Program-made: the position numbers and the translations under genes
In this document: positions 1 to 5,696 of the stretch, one piece after another
Layout of the letters: each line of letters starts with the position of its first letter
Numbering within the stretch: the stretch's first letter is position 1
The notes under the pieces: model-generated
Database searches by the model: none
Told to the model about the DNA's origin: nothing
What the model saw: only the letters and a program-made list of their open reading frames with translations
Virus record (IMG/VR): IMGVR_UViG_3300015199_000006
Span: 1 to 40,795 of that record
Reading direction: 5' to 3' (one strand)
DNA length: 40,795 nucleotides
Source: a virus

Positions 1-192
1 TCTCCGTCTCCGTCTCCGTCTCCGTCTCCGTCTCCGTCTCCGTATCCGTATCCGTCTCCGTCTCCGTCTCCGTCTCCGTCTCCGTCTCCGTATCCGTCTC
101 CGTATCCGTCTCCGTATCCGTATCCGTATCCGTATCCGTATCCGTCTCCGTATCCGTCTCCGTCTCCGTATCCGTATCCGTATCCGTATCCG
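1..192. repeat. Hexanucleotide array, left part
   Basis: Thirty-two uninterrupted 6-bp units, each either TCTCCG or TATCCG, occupy the left edge. I count 18 TCTCCG and 14 TATCCG. On the minus strand the units read GGA-GAC (Gly-Asp) and GGA-TAC (Gly-Tyr), in frame with the gene that starts at 359. The same array fills the right edge of the window, so it probably continues across the ends. Confidence 0.97.
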
Positions 193-359
193 TAAGCGCA
201 CGCTGCGCGCGCGATATACGCATTTTTCAAATGGTCGGCGGTCGCTCCGGCAATCTGGCCGCGGTTCGCGAGGATCCATTTTCCGACGCCATCTGGACAG
301 GCGCCGGTTTCGAGCACGTCCATCACGGTCACGCGCTCGAGGTAGTGCGGCCAGGCCAT
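1..359 (-). CDS. Gly-Tyr/Gly-Asp repeat protein, N-terminal part (runs off left edge)
   Basis: The start ATG (359-357) overlaps the TAA of the upstream gene in a TAATG junction, suggesting translational coupling. About 55 residues of ordinary sequence come first, beginning MAWPHYLERVTV, with a GACPDGV motif near residues 19-25 and an alanine-rich stretch ending AYIARAACA. The protein then becomes a pure alternation of Gly with Tyr or Asp encoded by the hexamer array. The frame stays open to base 1. The matching C-terminal end, in the same array and in a compatible frame, is at 40483-40795. Joined, the protein is about 220 residues, or longer if repeat units were lost in assembly. I recall similar GYG/GDG-tailed small proteins in phage-like regions, but none with a known function. 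Confidence 0.8.
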   Translation of the reverse strand, partial: MAWPHYLERVTVMDVLETGACPDGVGKWILANRGQIAGATADHLKNAYIARAACAYGYGYGYGYGDGDGYGDGYGYGYGYGYGDGYGDGYGDGDGDGDGDGDGYGYGDGDGDGDGDGDG

Positions 360-631
360 TAGGCAGCCTCCCACTTCTCGGCCGCCTCGGGGCTAACCTC
401 AAAGACGGCCGTCACCTTGCGCACTTCCATGTCAGCTCTGGCCGAAATTTTGCTCGCGGGCGTGGGCCCTGTTTCGGCGAGCTGCATGAGCCCTTTCGTC
501 GTCCCAAATCGAATTGCCATCCGTGCTCGCTTGAGTTCGATCACGGGGCCTTTCGTGTCGTCGGCATAACCGAAAAACACTCCGCGGTGTTCTGTCGTCA
601 CGATTACCGGACGCTCTTTTGACTTCGCCAT
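359..631 (-). CDS. Small conserved phage-type protein (90 aa)
   Basis: A perfect AGGAGG Shine-Dalgarno sits five bases before the ATG at 631, the strongest ribosome site in this operon. The protein begins MAKSKERPVIVTTEHRGVFF and has the pattern RGVFFGYA, then an AR-rich strand and a LAETGP motif. This resembles a family of small uncharacterised phage proteins that I associate with the DUF6948 group; that link is from memory. It lies between the initiator-like gene (ends at 663) and the repeat protein (starts at 359) in one operon. Function is unknown. Confidence 0.8.
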   Translation of the reverse strand: MAKSKERPVIVTTEHRGVFFGYADDTKGPVIELKRARMAIRFGTTKGLMQLAETGPTPASKISARADMEVRKVTAVFEVSPEAAEKWEAA

Positions 632-662
632 GTGGACCTCCTGGAAAAATGAAACGAAACGC

Positions 663-1733
663 TTAATGACCCGCCGTCATTCGCTGGCTGTCGAGCCAGC
701 GGATTGCTTTTTGGCCCCAGTCCTCGTCGGACAGGTCGGCCACGTCCCAGCGCTGCCGCTTGACGATCCGCACGAACGAGCCGCATGGGTCGTCGATGCT
801 GCCTTTGGGCCTGGTCCGACGAGTGACGCTGCGCGCGGCGGTGAAAACGCGCAGCCGATCGATCTCGCGAACCCATTCGCGCCCCAGGGCAAACTCGAAC
901 CATTTCTGAATGCCGCCCGGGGACTTGAGCAGTTCCGGCGTCAGTTCGCACCGGTCCACCGGCGCCGCAGTTCGGCGAAAATGCCCCCCCAATGGTAAAT
1001 GGGTTGAATGGTCCGGAATGGGATTTTTGCTGAGGCAAAAAATGGGGTCTATGGGGTTCTTTGTTTGAACGTCTTCTCTGAGATTTAACCCATTAACCAT
1101 TGGGGTGGCATTTTGCTGTTTTGCACCCCCTCGATCGGTCGAAAATGCACCCCCTGGGGATGCAAATGCACCCCCTGGGGATGCAAAAGTAGGCCGCGCG
1201 CCGAGATCCTTCTCGACGCACGGCGGGATCATTGGAGCTGTTGAGCCGTGGACGCTTACCGTATCGCCGTGGGCGTCTGCCGCCTCGCCGTGTACGTTCG
1301 TCTCGCCGTCTTCGTCCCAAGCGTGGACGTCAAAAAGCGTCTCGCCGCTTGGGGGCGACGGCTCTCCTACAAGCCGCCGCACACAGTACCAATCGATCCG
1401 AATCAGGTTCTCGGCCTGCCGTCCTTTGCCGCCGTTCAGATAACGCGGGGCCTTCGCAATGAGCCCCAATTCCTCGCCGCACTTGAGCCAGCGATTGAGA
1501 GTCGTCACGTTGATCGTGCCGAGCTCGGCTGCCAACGCCGATCGTGAGACGCGGCAGCCATCGTCTCCCGAGTTGAGTTCGACGACCTCCAGCAGCTCGG
1601 CCAGGTTGGTCCGCATCTTGCCGCCGATGATCGATAATTTGTAGCGCCGAAATGCGGCGATCAGTCGCAAGCGTTCGTCGCGAGTGAAGGGAAAAGCGAG
1701 CTGCTTTTCCGCAACTTGAGTGACAGCCCCCAT
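663..1733 (-). CDS. Replication-initiator-like winged-helix protein with embedded iterons
   Basis: Starting at MGAVTQVAEKQLAF the protein has 356 residues. The N-terminal ~115 residues look like a helix-turn-helix/winged-helix module (SRSALAAELGTINVTTLNRW, then a basic wing). The middle is a low-complexity, proline- and glycine-rich linker, partly encoded by tandem 21-bp repeats (FASPGGA twice). The C-terminal part (about residues 260-356) is basic and Trp-rich and ends RWLDSQRMTAGH. N-terminal DNA binder, iteron-encoded linker and C-terminal domain is the plan of lambda O, whose origin lies inside its own gene; the analogy is inference. ATG 1733 is preferred because AGGG sits nine bases upstream. 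ATG 1742 has that AGGG directly against it, and a still earlier start would overlap csrA. No helicase loader was recognised nearby. Confidence 0.7.
   Translation of the reverse strand: MGAVTQVAEKQLAFPFTRDERLRLIAAFRRYKLSIIGGKMRTNLAELLEVVELNSGDDGCRVSRSALAAELGTINVTTLNRWLKCGEELGLIAKAPRYLNGGKGRQAENLIRIDWYCVRRLVGEPSPPSGETLFDVHAWDEDGETNVHGEAADAHGDTVSVHGSTAPMIPPCVEKDLGARPTFASPGGAFASPGGAFSTDRGGAKQQNATPMVNGLNLREDVQTKNPIDPIFCLSKNPIPDHSTHLPLGGHFRRTAAPVDRCELTPELLKSPGGIQKWFEFALGREWVREIDRLRVFTAARSVTRRTRPKGSIDDPCGSFVRIVKRQRWDVADLSDEDWGQKAIRWLDSQRMTAGH
978..1184. other. Candidate replication origin: iterons plus inverted repeat inside the initiator gene
   Basis: Five copies of a core close to AAATGCACCCCC occur here: 978-990, 1102-1114 (inverted), 1120-1131, 1143-1154 and 1164-1175. 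The first two belong to a 32-bp inverted repeat with three mismatches (978-1009 and 1083-1114). It flanks a 73-bp spacer that is AT-richer than its surroundings and has runs such as GGGATTTTTG and CAAAAAATGG. The two 21-bp units at 1143-1184 are themselves imperfect palindromes (TGCACCCCC facing GGGGATGCA). Iterons next to an AT-rich stretch inside a DNA-binding initiator gene is the classical arrangement of lambdoid origins. The role is inferred. Confidence 0.55.
1143..1184. repeat. Two perfect tandem 21-bp repeats
   Basis: The 21-bp unit begins AAATGCACCCCC and ends TGGGGATGC. It occurs twice without mismatch (1143-1163 and 1164-1184). Being 7 codons long it keeps frame and encodes a repeated Ala-Ser-Pro-Gly-Gly linker in the minus-strand initiator protein. 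Confidence 0.95.
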
Positions 1734-1749
1734 GATTCGCATCCCTGCG

Positions 1750-1965
1750 TTAGTGGTGCTCGATGTCGAGAACGCTTCCGGCATACTCCAACGCCGCGGC
1801 CTTCAGGTCGCGGCCGTCGACGACCAGTTCTTCGCGCACGATGTTGAGATGCCCCGGCGCGTCGATGCCGATGCGTACGCTGTTAGGCCCGATCCGAATG
1901 ACGGTGATTTTGATCTCGGACCCGATCAGGATCCGCTCGTTCGGTTTACGCGACAGTACCAACAT
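1750..1965 (-). CDS. csrA: CsrA-type carbon storage/translational regulator
   Basis: The 71-residue product starts MLVLSRKPNERILIGSEIKI, followed by ITVIRIGPNSVRIGIDAP and IVREEL, the full CsrA signature including the conserved LVL(S/T)RK start and the VREE(L) RNA-contact region. CsrA homodimers bind GGA motifs in mRNA leaders and block or stabilise translation; in hosts they govern motility, carbon storage and flagellin synthesis. The usual length is about 61-70 residues, so the gene looks intact. A strong GGGAGGAAA site lies eight bases before the ATG. It is followed within 20 bases by the initiator-like gene, so it is expressed early with replication functions. Whether it targets phage or host transcripts cannot be told from sequence. 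Confidence 0.96.
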   Translation of the reverse strand: MLVLSRKPNERILIGSEIKITVIRIGPNSVRIGIDAPGHLNIVREELVVDGRDLKAAALEYAGSVLDIEHH

Positions 1966-2008
1966 GCCGATTTCCTCCCTGAAAAAATGTGGCTAAAAAA
2001 AGACTACG

Positions 2009-2299
2009 TCAATCGCCCAGGGCCAGCAGGCGGCCGATGATCAGGCCGTCCTCGGGCGTCCCGATTGTGACGACGATCCAAGCGAACCAATTGGCTGGGC
2101 CTTCGATCTTCAGCGGGCCGCCGCCCGGCTGCTTATCCAGCTCCTGGCGTAACCGCCGCGACAGGATCGTCAGCCGATCGCGCTTGTCGCCGCCCGAATA
2201 GCGCACGCCGCGGGCGGCAGCACCTTGCCAGCGTTCTACCATCCGCCTCGGCAGATCGCTCAAATGATGGATGCGGCTTTCTTGTTCGAGCACGATCAT
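2009..2299 (-). CDS. Small hypothetical protein (96 aa)
   Basis: The ATG at 2299 overlaps the stop of the upstream 76-residue gene in an ATGA junction, which fixes this start. The product begins MIVLEQESRIHHLSDLPRRM, has a basic middle (GDKRDRLTILSRRLRQEL) and ends with a hydrophobic strand-rich part (WFAWIVVTIGTPEDGLIIG). I do not recognise a family. Coupling to the gene before it, and position just ahead of csrA, suggest an early or regulatory role. Confidence 0.75.
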   Translation of the reverse strand: MIVLEQESRIHHLSDLPRRMVERWQGAAARGVRYSGGDKRDRLTILSRRLRQELDKQPGGGPLKIEGPANWFAWIVVTIGTPEDGLIIGRLLALGD

Positions 2300-2526
2300 G
2301 ACAGCAGCTCCCGGCCGCGGAGGCCCGTCATGAATCCGGCCTGGAACGCGGCGCCGGCGAACTCCATCATGTCCGGGCTCATCTCGGCCCCATGCTCGAC
2401 TTCCCAGCTCTCGATCCACACGGAGGCCGCCATGGCGCTGGCCAGGGCCACCTGGGCGACGTCGATGTCCCGCGGGCGTTCGGATTCGATCACTATCGTA
2501 CGGCCCTCTAAACTGACGGTTGCCAT
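2296..2526 (-). CDS. Small hypothetical protein (76 aa), first gene of the csrA operon
   Basis: The start chosen is MATVSLEGRTIVIESERPRD at 2526, because the sequence upstream of it in frame looks non-coding. The product continues with an alanine-rich segment (VAQVALASAMAASVWIESWE) and a C-terminal FQAGFMTGLRGREL. It overlaps the next gene by four bases. No family was recognised. It appears to be the first gene of the operon that leads through csrA to the initiator. Confidence 0.7.
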   Translation of the reverse strand: MATVSLEGRTIVIESERPRDIDVAQVALASAMAASVWIESWEVEHGAEMSPDMMEFAGAAFQAGFMTGLRGRELLS

Positions 2527-3154
2527 GTTGCCCCAAATGAAACAAAGGCGGCTGCCGGGCTGGAACGCAGGGCGGGGCGAAGATCGGCTGTTCTTCCGAT
2601 CCGACAAGGGGATTCGTGTGAGCACGGATCGCCCGGCCTGTGCATCGCGGCAAAATCCTTCTCGGCAGCCGCGGTGAGAAAAACTGCGCTCGCGTCATGC
2701 GGGCGCTGACAACGAAAGGCATGGTCGACCGCCGAGTGAGTGACATTGCGGCCGACCATGGAACGCGGCGCGGTTGCAAGCGCCGTACAAATGGGCTGCC
2801 GGCACGTGACCAGACGGCCGGCAGCCGCGGGCAGAGGCCCGCTAAGGAGAACGGAAGGGCCCCGGCCGGCGGACGCGTCCGTCGACGCCGGCACGGGGGC
2901 AGGCAGCTCGCGACAAAGTACAGATGACTCGCGGTCATTTTTTCGTACTGACAAAAAAATACGACCGTGCGCGGAGCGGAGAGCTGCCTGGATGGCTGAT
3001 CGAGCGGCGACAAGCCGTCGATCGCCAGACAGCCCGCCGGCCCCGAGCACGGCCGGGGCGGGGCTGGAAAAAACGAAACCAGGGCGAACCTCCAACGACG
3101 AGTTGGACGGCTGCGACACAATAGCCGGTCTTGAGCCCGCCCCGGTTCCGTGTT
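2527..3154. other. Gene-poor, hairpin-rich region between integrase and csrA operon
   Basis: No convincing gene is seen in about 630 bases. Notable elements are an 8-bp inverted pair CATGGTCG (2720-2727) / CGACCATG (2753-2760), a perfect 10-bp hairpin at 2794-2826, an AT-rich island around 2935-2965 with TCGTA facing TACGA, and an imperfect GC-rich inverted repeat near 3029-3066. A 66-codon plus-strand frame at 2924-3124 is possible but has no ribosome site or recognisable product. The region probably holds the promoter/operator of the csrA operon. Confidence 0.5.
2794..2826. other. Perfect 10-bp inverted repeat
   Basis: GGCTGCCGGC (2794-2803) pairs exactly with GCCGGCAGCC (2817-2826) across a 13-base loop. 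There is no T-run on either side, so it is more likely a protein-binding site or leader structure than an intrinsic terminator. Confidence 0.75.
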
Positions 3155-4168
3155 TCAGAACAAGCGCTTCTGCTTGGGCCCGATCAGGCTGGGCAGCAGG
3201 TCGGACGTGGAAGTCTTCTTGCGCAATTTGGCTCGCGAGATATACTTCTTCGTCATCTTGGGAGTCGTGTGCCGCGCATGCGTCTGCCCGGCTTTCTCGT
3301 CGACCAGGTTGACGACCTCGGTGACTGACGTACGGCGAATGCAGTGGAACAAATGATCGCCGTCGTGCGGCAGTTTTGCAGGAACCAGAATGTCCTGCCG
3401 GTACCGATTCCGCATCGTCTTGAGCAGCCCCTTCGTCGTATCGGCGTTGCTCGGAAAGTCCCAGATCAACTCGCACCCATCGCGCCGCGCAAGCGTGCGC
3501 ATTTTGTGAGCCAGACCGGCGCCGATCCGCAGCGTCCCCGATTTGCCGTCCTTCGTGTATTCTGCCCGAATGCACAAGACGTCGATTTCCAGATCGGAGA
3601 GCCGACACAGCATCATGGCCTGCACGCGTTCGCCGCTTCGCCAGTAGCAGTCGAGGACCGTTTGCCAATGGTCCGACGTCCACCATTTGTTGGGTTTCGT
3701 CTTGGCCGCATACTCCAAAATCAATTCCATCTCGTGAGGGAACCAGGCCACGGGGTCCTCGTCGTCCACCTTGAGCGGTGCCAGGTCGCGGGTATCGGGC
3801 GTGGGGATCGGCCACAAGCGCTTGCGGAATGCAAAATCCCAGAGCGTCAAAAGCGAAGAGCGGCGGCCGTTGACCGTCGCCAGCGAACGCGGTTTTCCGC
3901 GAAACGGCGTCTTGACCAGCCAGCACACGAATTGCTCGAGCAGCTCTTCTTCGAACAGCTCGGCGACCGAAATCGGATGCCCGATCCATTCGCGCGTCAG
4001 GTTGACGGCCACTTGCAGTTGCTCGATCGCGCCGGCACTCAAACCGGGCCGGGCCGTGCAGTAACGCTTGAGCAAGGCTTCCAGCGACAATTCGGTGGAA
4101 CTGTTCTGCCAGTCCACCAGTCGGAGAATGTGTGGTTTTTCGGGCGCGGAAAAAGAATGAGCAGGCAT
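3155..4168 (-). CDS. Tyrosine recombinase (phage integrase)
   Basis: From MPAHSFSAPEKPHILRL the product has 337 residues, a normal size for a phage integrase. An N-terminal SAM-like core-binding domain spans about residues 25-120. The catalytic domain shows the expected residues in order: Arg181 (SGERVQAM), a Lys at 206 or 209 in YTKDGKSG, His275-x-x-Arg278 (HCIRRTS), His300 (ARHTTPKM) and nucleophile Tyr309 (KKYIS). These enzymes join attP and attB through a 3'-phosphotyrosine intermediate. A possible ACGAGG ribosome site lies about ten bases before this ATG; an in-frame start at 4282 would add 38 residues of low-quality sequence. A tRNA-like attP candidate lies 1.2 kb away at 5395-5419. Confidence 0.93.
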   Translation of the reverse strand: MPAHSFSAPEKPHILRLVDWQNSSTELSLEALLKRYCTARPGLSAGAIEQLQVAVNLTREWIGHPISVAELFEEELLEQFVCWLVKTPFRGKPRSLATVNGRRSSLLTLWDFAFRKRLWPIPTPDTRDLAPLKVDDEDPVAWFPHEMELILEYAAKTKPNKWWTSDHWQTVLDCYWRSGERVQAMMLCRLSDLEIDVLCIRAEYTKDGKSGTLRIGAGLAHKMRTLARRDGCELIWDFPSNADTTKGLLKTMRNRYRQDILVPAKLPHDGDHLFHCIRRTSVTEVVNLVDEKAGQTHARHTTPKMTKKYISRAKLRKKTSTSDLLPSLIGPKQKRLF

Positions 4169-4727
4169 GGCGGTCTGGCCTCGTGGCTGTCGGCAGTAGC
4201 GCTTGTCGCTGATCCATCGTGCACTCCGTTGCGGGCGCTCCCGCGTGACTTCCCTAATAAATCCTGACCAAAGACAGACCACGCCCGCCTTTCGAATTCG
4301 AGAGGCGTTTACCTCCGCCAGCTTATTTCAACACGCGCTGCGCGCACGGCGAACGCATGCACGAGTTTTGGGGCGGGAAAAGCGAGAAGCCGTCTGCGTA
4401 GGCGGAACGCCTACGCAGACGGCTTCAGGTGTCGATCAAGGGAGGCGGTGGGCCAACGCATGACAACCCGCATTAAAACTCGGACCGAGGGGTGCCGGTC
4501 AAACCCAGAGGCTGGGCCGGCGTCAACAAAAACCACAACAAGCGTTTGGCATTTGTGACGACCGCGGAAACCTTCAGCCGAGATAAGAGGGCGAAAGAAA
4601 GCGTGATCTACACATCTGCCTCTATTTGACGAGGGCGAGACTACCGTGCGAATTGGGAGTTGTCAAATGATTTCTAGGAATTTTTTTCGAAGTCGTGTAC
4701 AACATCGCGCGAAAGGCACGTGCAAAA
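4169..4727. other. Intergenic region between integrase and plus-strand genes
   Basis: About 560 bases with no credible gene on either strand. The only strong structure is the perfect hairpin at 4386-4426, listed separately. The stretch 4625-4700 is AT-rich, with TTGACG at 4626-4631 and a T-run near 4680, and probably holds the promoter for the plus-strand gene at 4728. No clear -10 box at the right distance was seen. Confidence 0.5.
4386..4426. other. Perfect 19-bp hairpin with GAA triloop
   Basis: GAAGCCGTCTGCGTAGGCG (4386-4404) is followed by the loop GAA and then its exact reverse complement (4408-4426). Reading minus, the hairpin is followed by a short TTTT, so it could stop transcription running from the integrase side. 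The length and perfection of the stem are greater than a terminator needs. It could also be a processed RNA structure or a REP-like palindrome. Confidence 0.85.
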
Positions 4728-4922
4728 ATGGCGACGAAGAAACGAAAGCGGGCGACGGCGCGGCGGCTGGATCGCGGGATTGAGCCCGAGTTCTTCATGA
4801 TGGACCGCGCGCAAGTATTGCGCGTACGCGCGTCGATCATCGACCTCTTTCGGGTAACGCAGAACCTGGAACATCAGTTGCGGAAAATCTTCGGCGGCAA
4901 TGAGCCGCGTCGCCGGCGCTAG
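4728..4922 (+). CDS. Small basic hypothetical protein (64 aa)
   Basis: The product begins MATKKRKRATARRLDRGIEP, a strongly basic N-terminus, followed by a helical segment (VLRVRASIIDLFRVTQNLEH) and a basic tail. An AAAGG site lies about ten bases upstream. It is on the plus strand, divergent from the integrase and convergent with 4919-5161; the two stop codons share the palindrome CTAG at 4919-4922. A small basic helical protein beside an integrase could be an excisionase or regulator, but no known family was recognised. Confidence 0.6.
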   Translation: MATKKRKRATARRLDRGIEPEFFMMDRAQVLRVRASIIDLFRVTQNLEHQLRKIFGGNEPRRRR

Positions 4923-5161
4923 TCTTTTGCGGCGGTTGTCCGCGTCAACGTCAGATCGCTGGACTGGAACCAAAGGGTTCCGTTCTTTCGCATGTTCGCG
5001 TTCGTGCGGAGCGCGGGCACATAGAACTGATGCAGGCCATGCGTCGGGCGACTTCCTCCACGGGCGTCAATCTGGCCGCGCGGTTCTAATTCGACGACTT
5101 CGTATTCCTGGCCGTCGCTTCCAAGCCAAGTCGATTTGTCGACCTCGTGAAGTTCGCCCAT
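4919..5161 (-). CDS. Hypothetical protein (80 aa)
   Basis: Starting at MGELHEVDKSTWLGSDGQEY, the product has a strand-rich character (YEVVELEPRGQIDARGG) and ends NGTLWFQSSDLTLTRTTAAKD. The frame continues upstream, but there it is encoded by the direct-repeat DNA at 5184-5290, so the internal ATG at 5161 is preferred; GGGGCGAGAG precedes it. It may be a tail-fold or carbohydrate-binding-like fragment, but no family was recognised. It ends tail to tail with the plus-strand gene. Confidence 0.55.
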   Translation of the reverse strand: MGELHEVDKSTWLGSDGQEYEVVELEPRGQIDARGGSRPTHGLHQFYVPALRTNANMRKNGTLWFQSSDLTLTRTTAAKD

Positions 5162-5183
5162 CTCTCTCGCCCCGTCCCAAAAA

Positions 5184-5394
5184 AATTGAAGCAAGGAAGA
5201 GTTGTCAGGCTCAGGGACGAAGGAACGCCTGGGCGCTCTACGTTGGGCCTCGGGGGCCTTGCGGTCACCCCACTCTTCCCGCTTCAAAAAATTTGAAGCA
5301 GGGAAGAGTTGTCAGGCTAGAGGCGATGGAGCGCTTGCGCGCTCTGCTTGGGCCTTGGGGGCCTTACGGCTACCCCACTCTTCCCGCTTCAAAA
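5184..5394. repeat. Tandem direct repeat, two ~106-107-bp units
   Basis: Unit 1 (about 5184-5290) and unit 2 (about 5291-5394) both run from an A-rich start through TTGAAGC and GGAAGAGTTGTCAGGCT to CCCCACTCTTCCCGCTTC. Identity is high at the unit ends and lower in the middle. At the join, ACTCTTCCCGCTTCAAA faces its near-complement to form a 17-bp inverted repeat around AAA. The block directly abuts the tRNA-like sequence at 5395. Confidence 0.85.
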
Positions 5395-5419
5395 CTCCCC
5401 GACTAGGACTCGAACTTAG
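5395..5419 (-). other. tRNA 3'-end-like sequence, candidate attP core
   Basis: Read on the minus strand this is CTAAG-TTCGAGT-CCTAG, a T-arm with four of five stem pairs and a canonical TTCGAGT loop, followed by TCGGGGA (the 3' acceptor strand) and a discriminator G. No D-arm, anticodon arm or matching 5' acceptor strand is found, so it is not a tRNA gene. Phages that integrate into tRNA genes carry exactly such a 3'-end copy in attP so that the target stays functional, and a tyrosine integrase is encoded nearby. The attP role is inference. Confidence 0.6.
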
Positions 5420-5470
5420 GGAAAATTCGGGGCGCCGGGGAACACGCATTATTTCGGCCGAAAATGCACG

Positions 5471-5515
5471 ACGGGCACTAGGAGCCGTACCTAGTACCCG
5501 TTTCCATTTTACGGG
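5471..5515. promoter_or_regulatory. Mutually exclusive hairpins (attenuator-like)
   Basis: ACGGGCACTAGG (5471-5482) pairs with CCTAGTACCCGT (5490-5501) with one mismatch across a 7-base loop. The ACCCGT of the second arm can instead pair with ACGGGT at 5510-5515. The two structures compete for the same bases, as in attenuators. The site lies between the attP candidate and the plus-strand gene at 5697. Confidence 0.4.
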
Positions 5516-5637
5516 TCGAGAGGGGTATAGTTGATTTCAGTCAGGGCGTTGGGTTGAACCGGCCCGGTTGCTGCATTAGGCTGGACACGTCGAGCCGGGT
5601 TCCCATTTGATTCAATCTGCCGATGGCAGATCACTGA

Positions 5638-5674
5638 GGCCGCCCTGGACCGGCTCGACACCACCAGGGCGGCC
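5638..5674. other. 11-bp perfect hairpin upstream of the secreted-protein gene
   Basis: GGCCGCCCTGG (5638-5648) and CCAGGGCGGCC (5664-5674) form a perfect stem with a 15-base loop, 22 bases before the ATG at 5697. On the plus strand it is followed by GTTTCATT, which is not a real T-run. It may be a leader structure affecting translation of the next gene or a weak terminator. Confidence 0.7.
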
Positions 5675-5696
5675 GTTTCATTGGGAGGGTCGAGCC

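Noticed and set aside
1-192. CRISPR array
   Set aside because: The repeat is a continuous 6-bp tandem array with no spacers and no cas genes nearby.
1-192. Telomere-like ends of a linear replicon
   Set aside because: Both ends carry the array in the same orientation, not inverted, and the array is an open reading frame continuous across the ends.
2740-3312. Plus-strand frame of 190 codons opposite the integrase end
   Set aside because: Arg/Pro/Ala-rich shadow composition, overlaps the integrase antisense, no ribosome site.
5395-5470. Complete tRNA gene on the minus strand
   Set aside because: Only the T-arm and 3' acceptor strand are present; no anticodon arm, D-arm or matching 5' acceptor strand could be placed.
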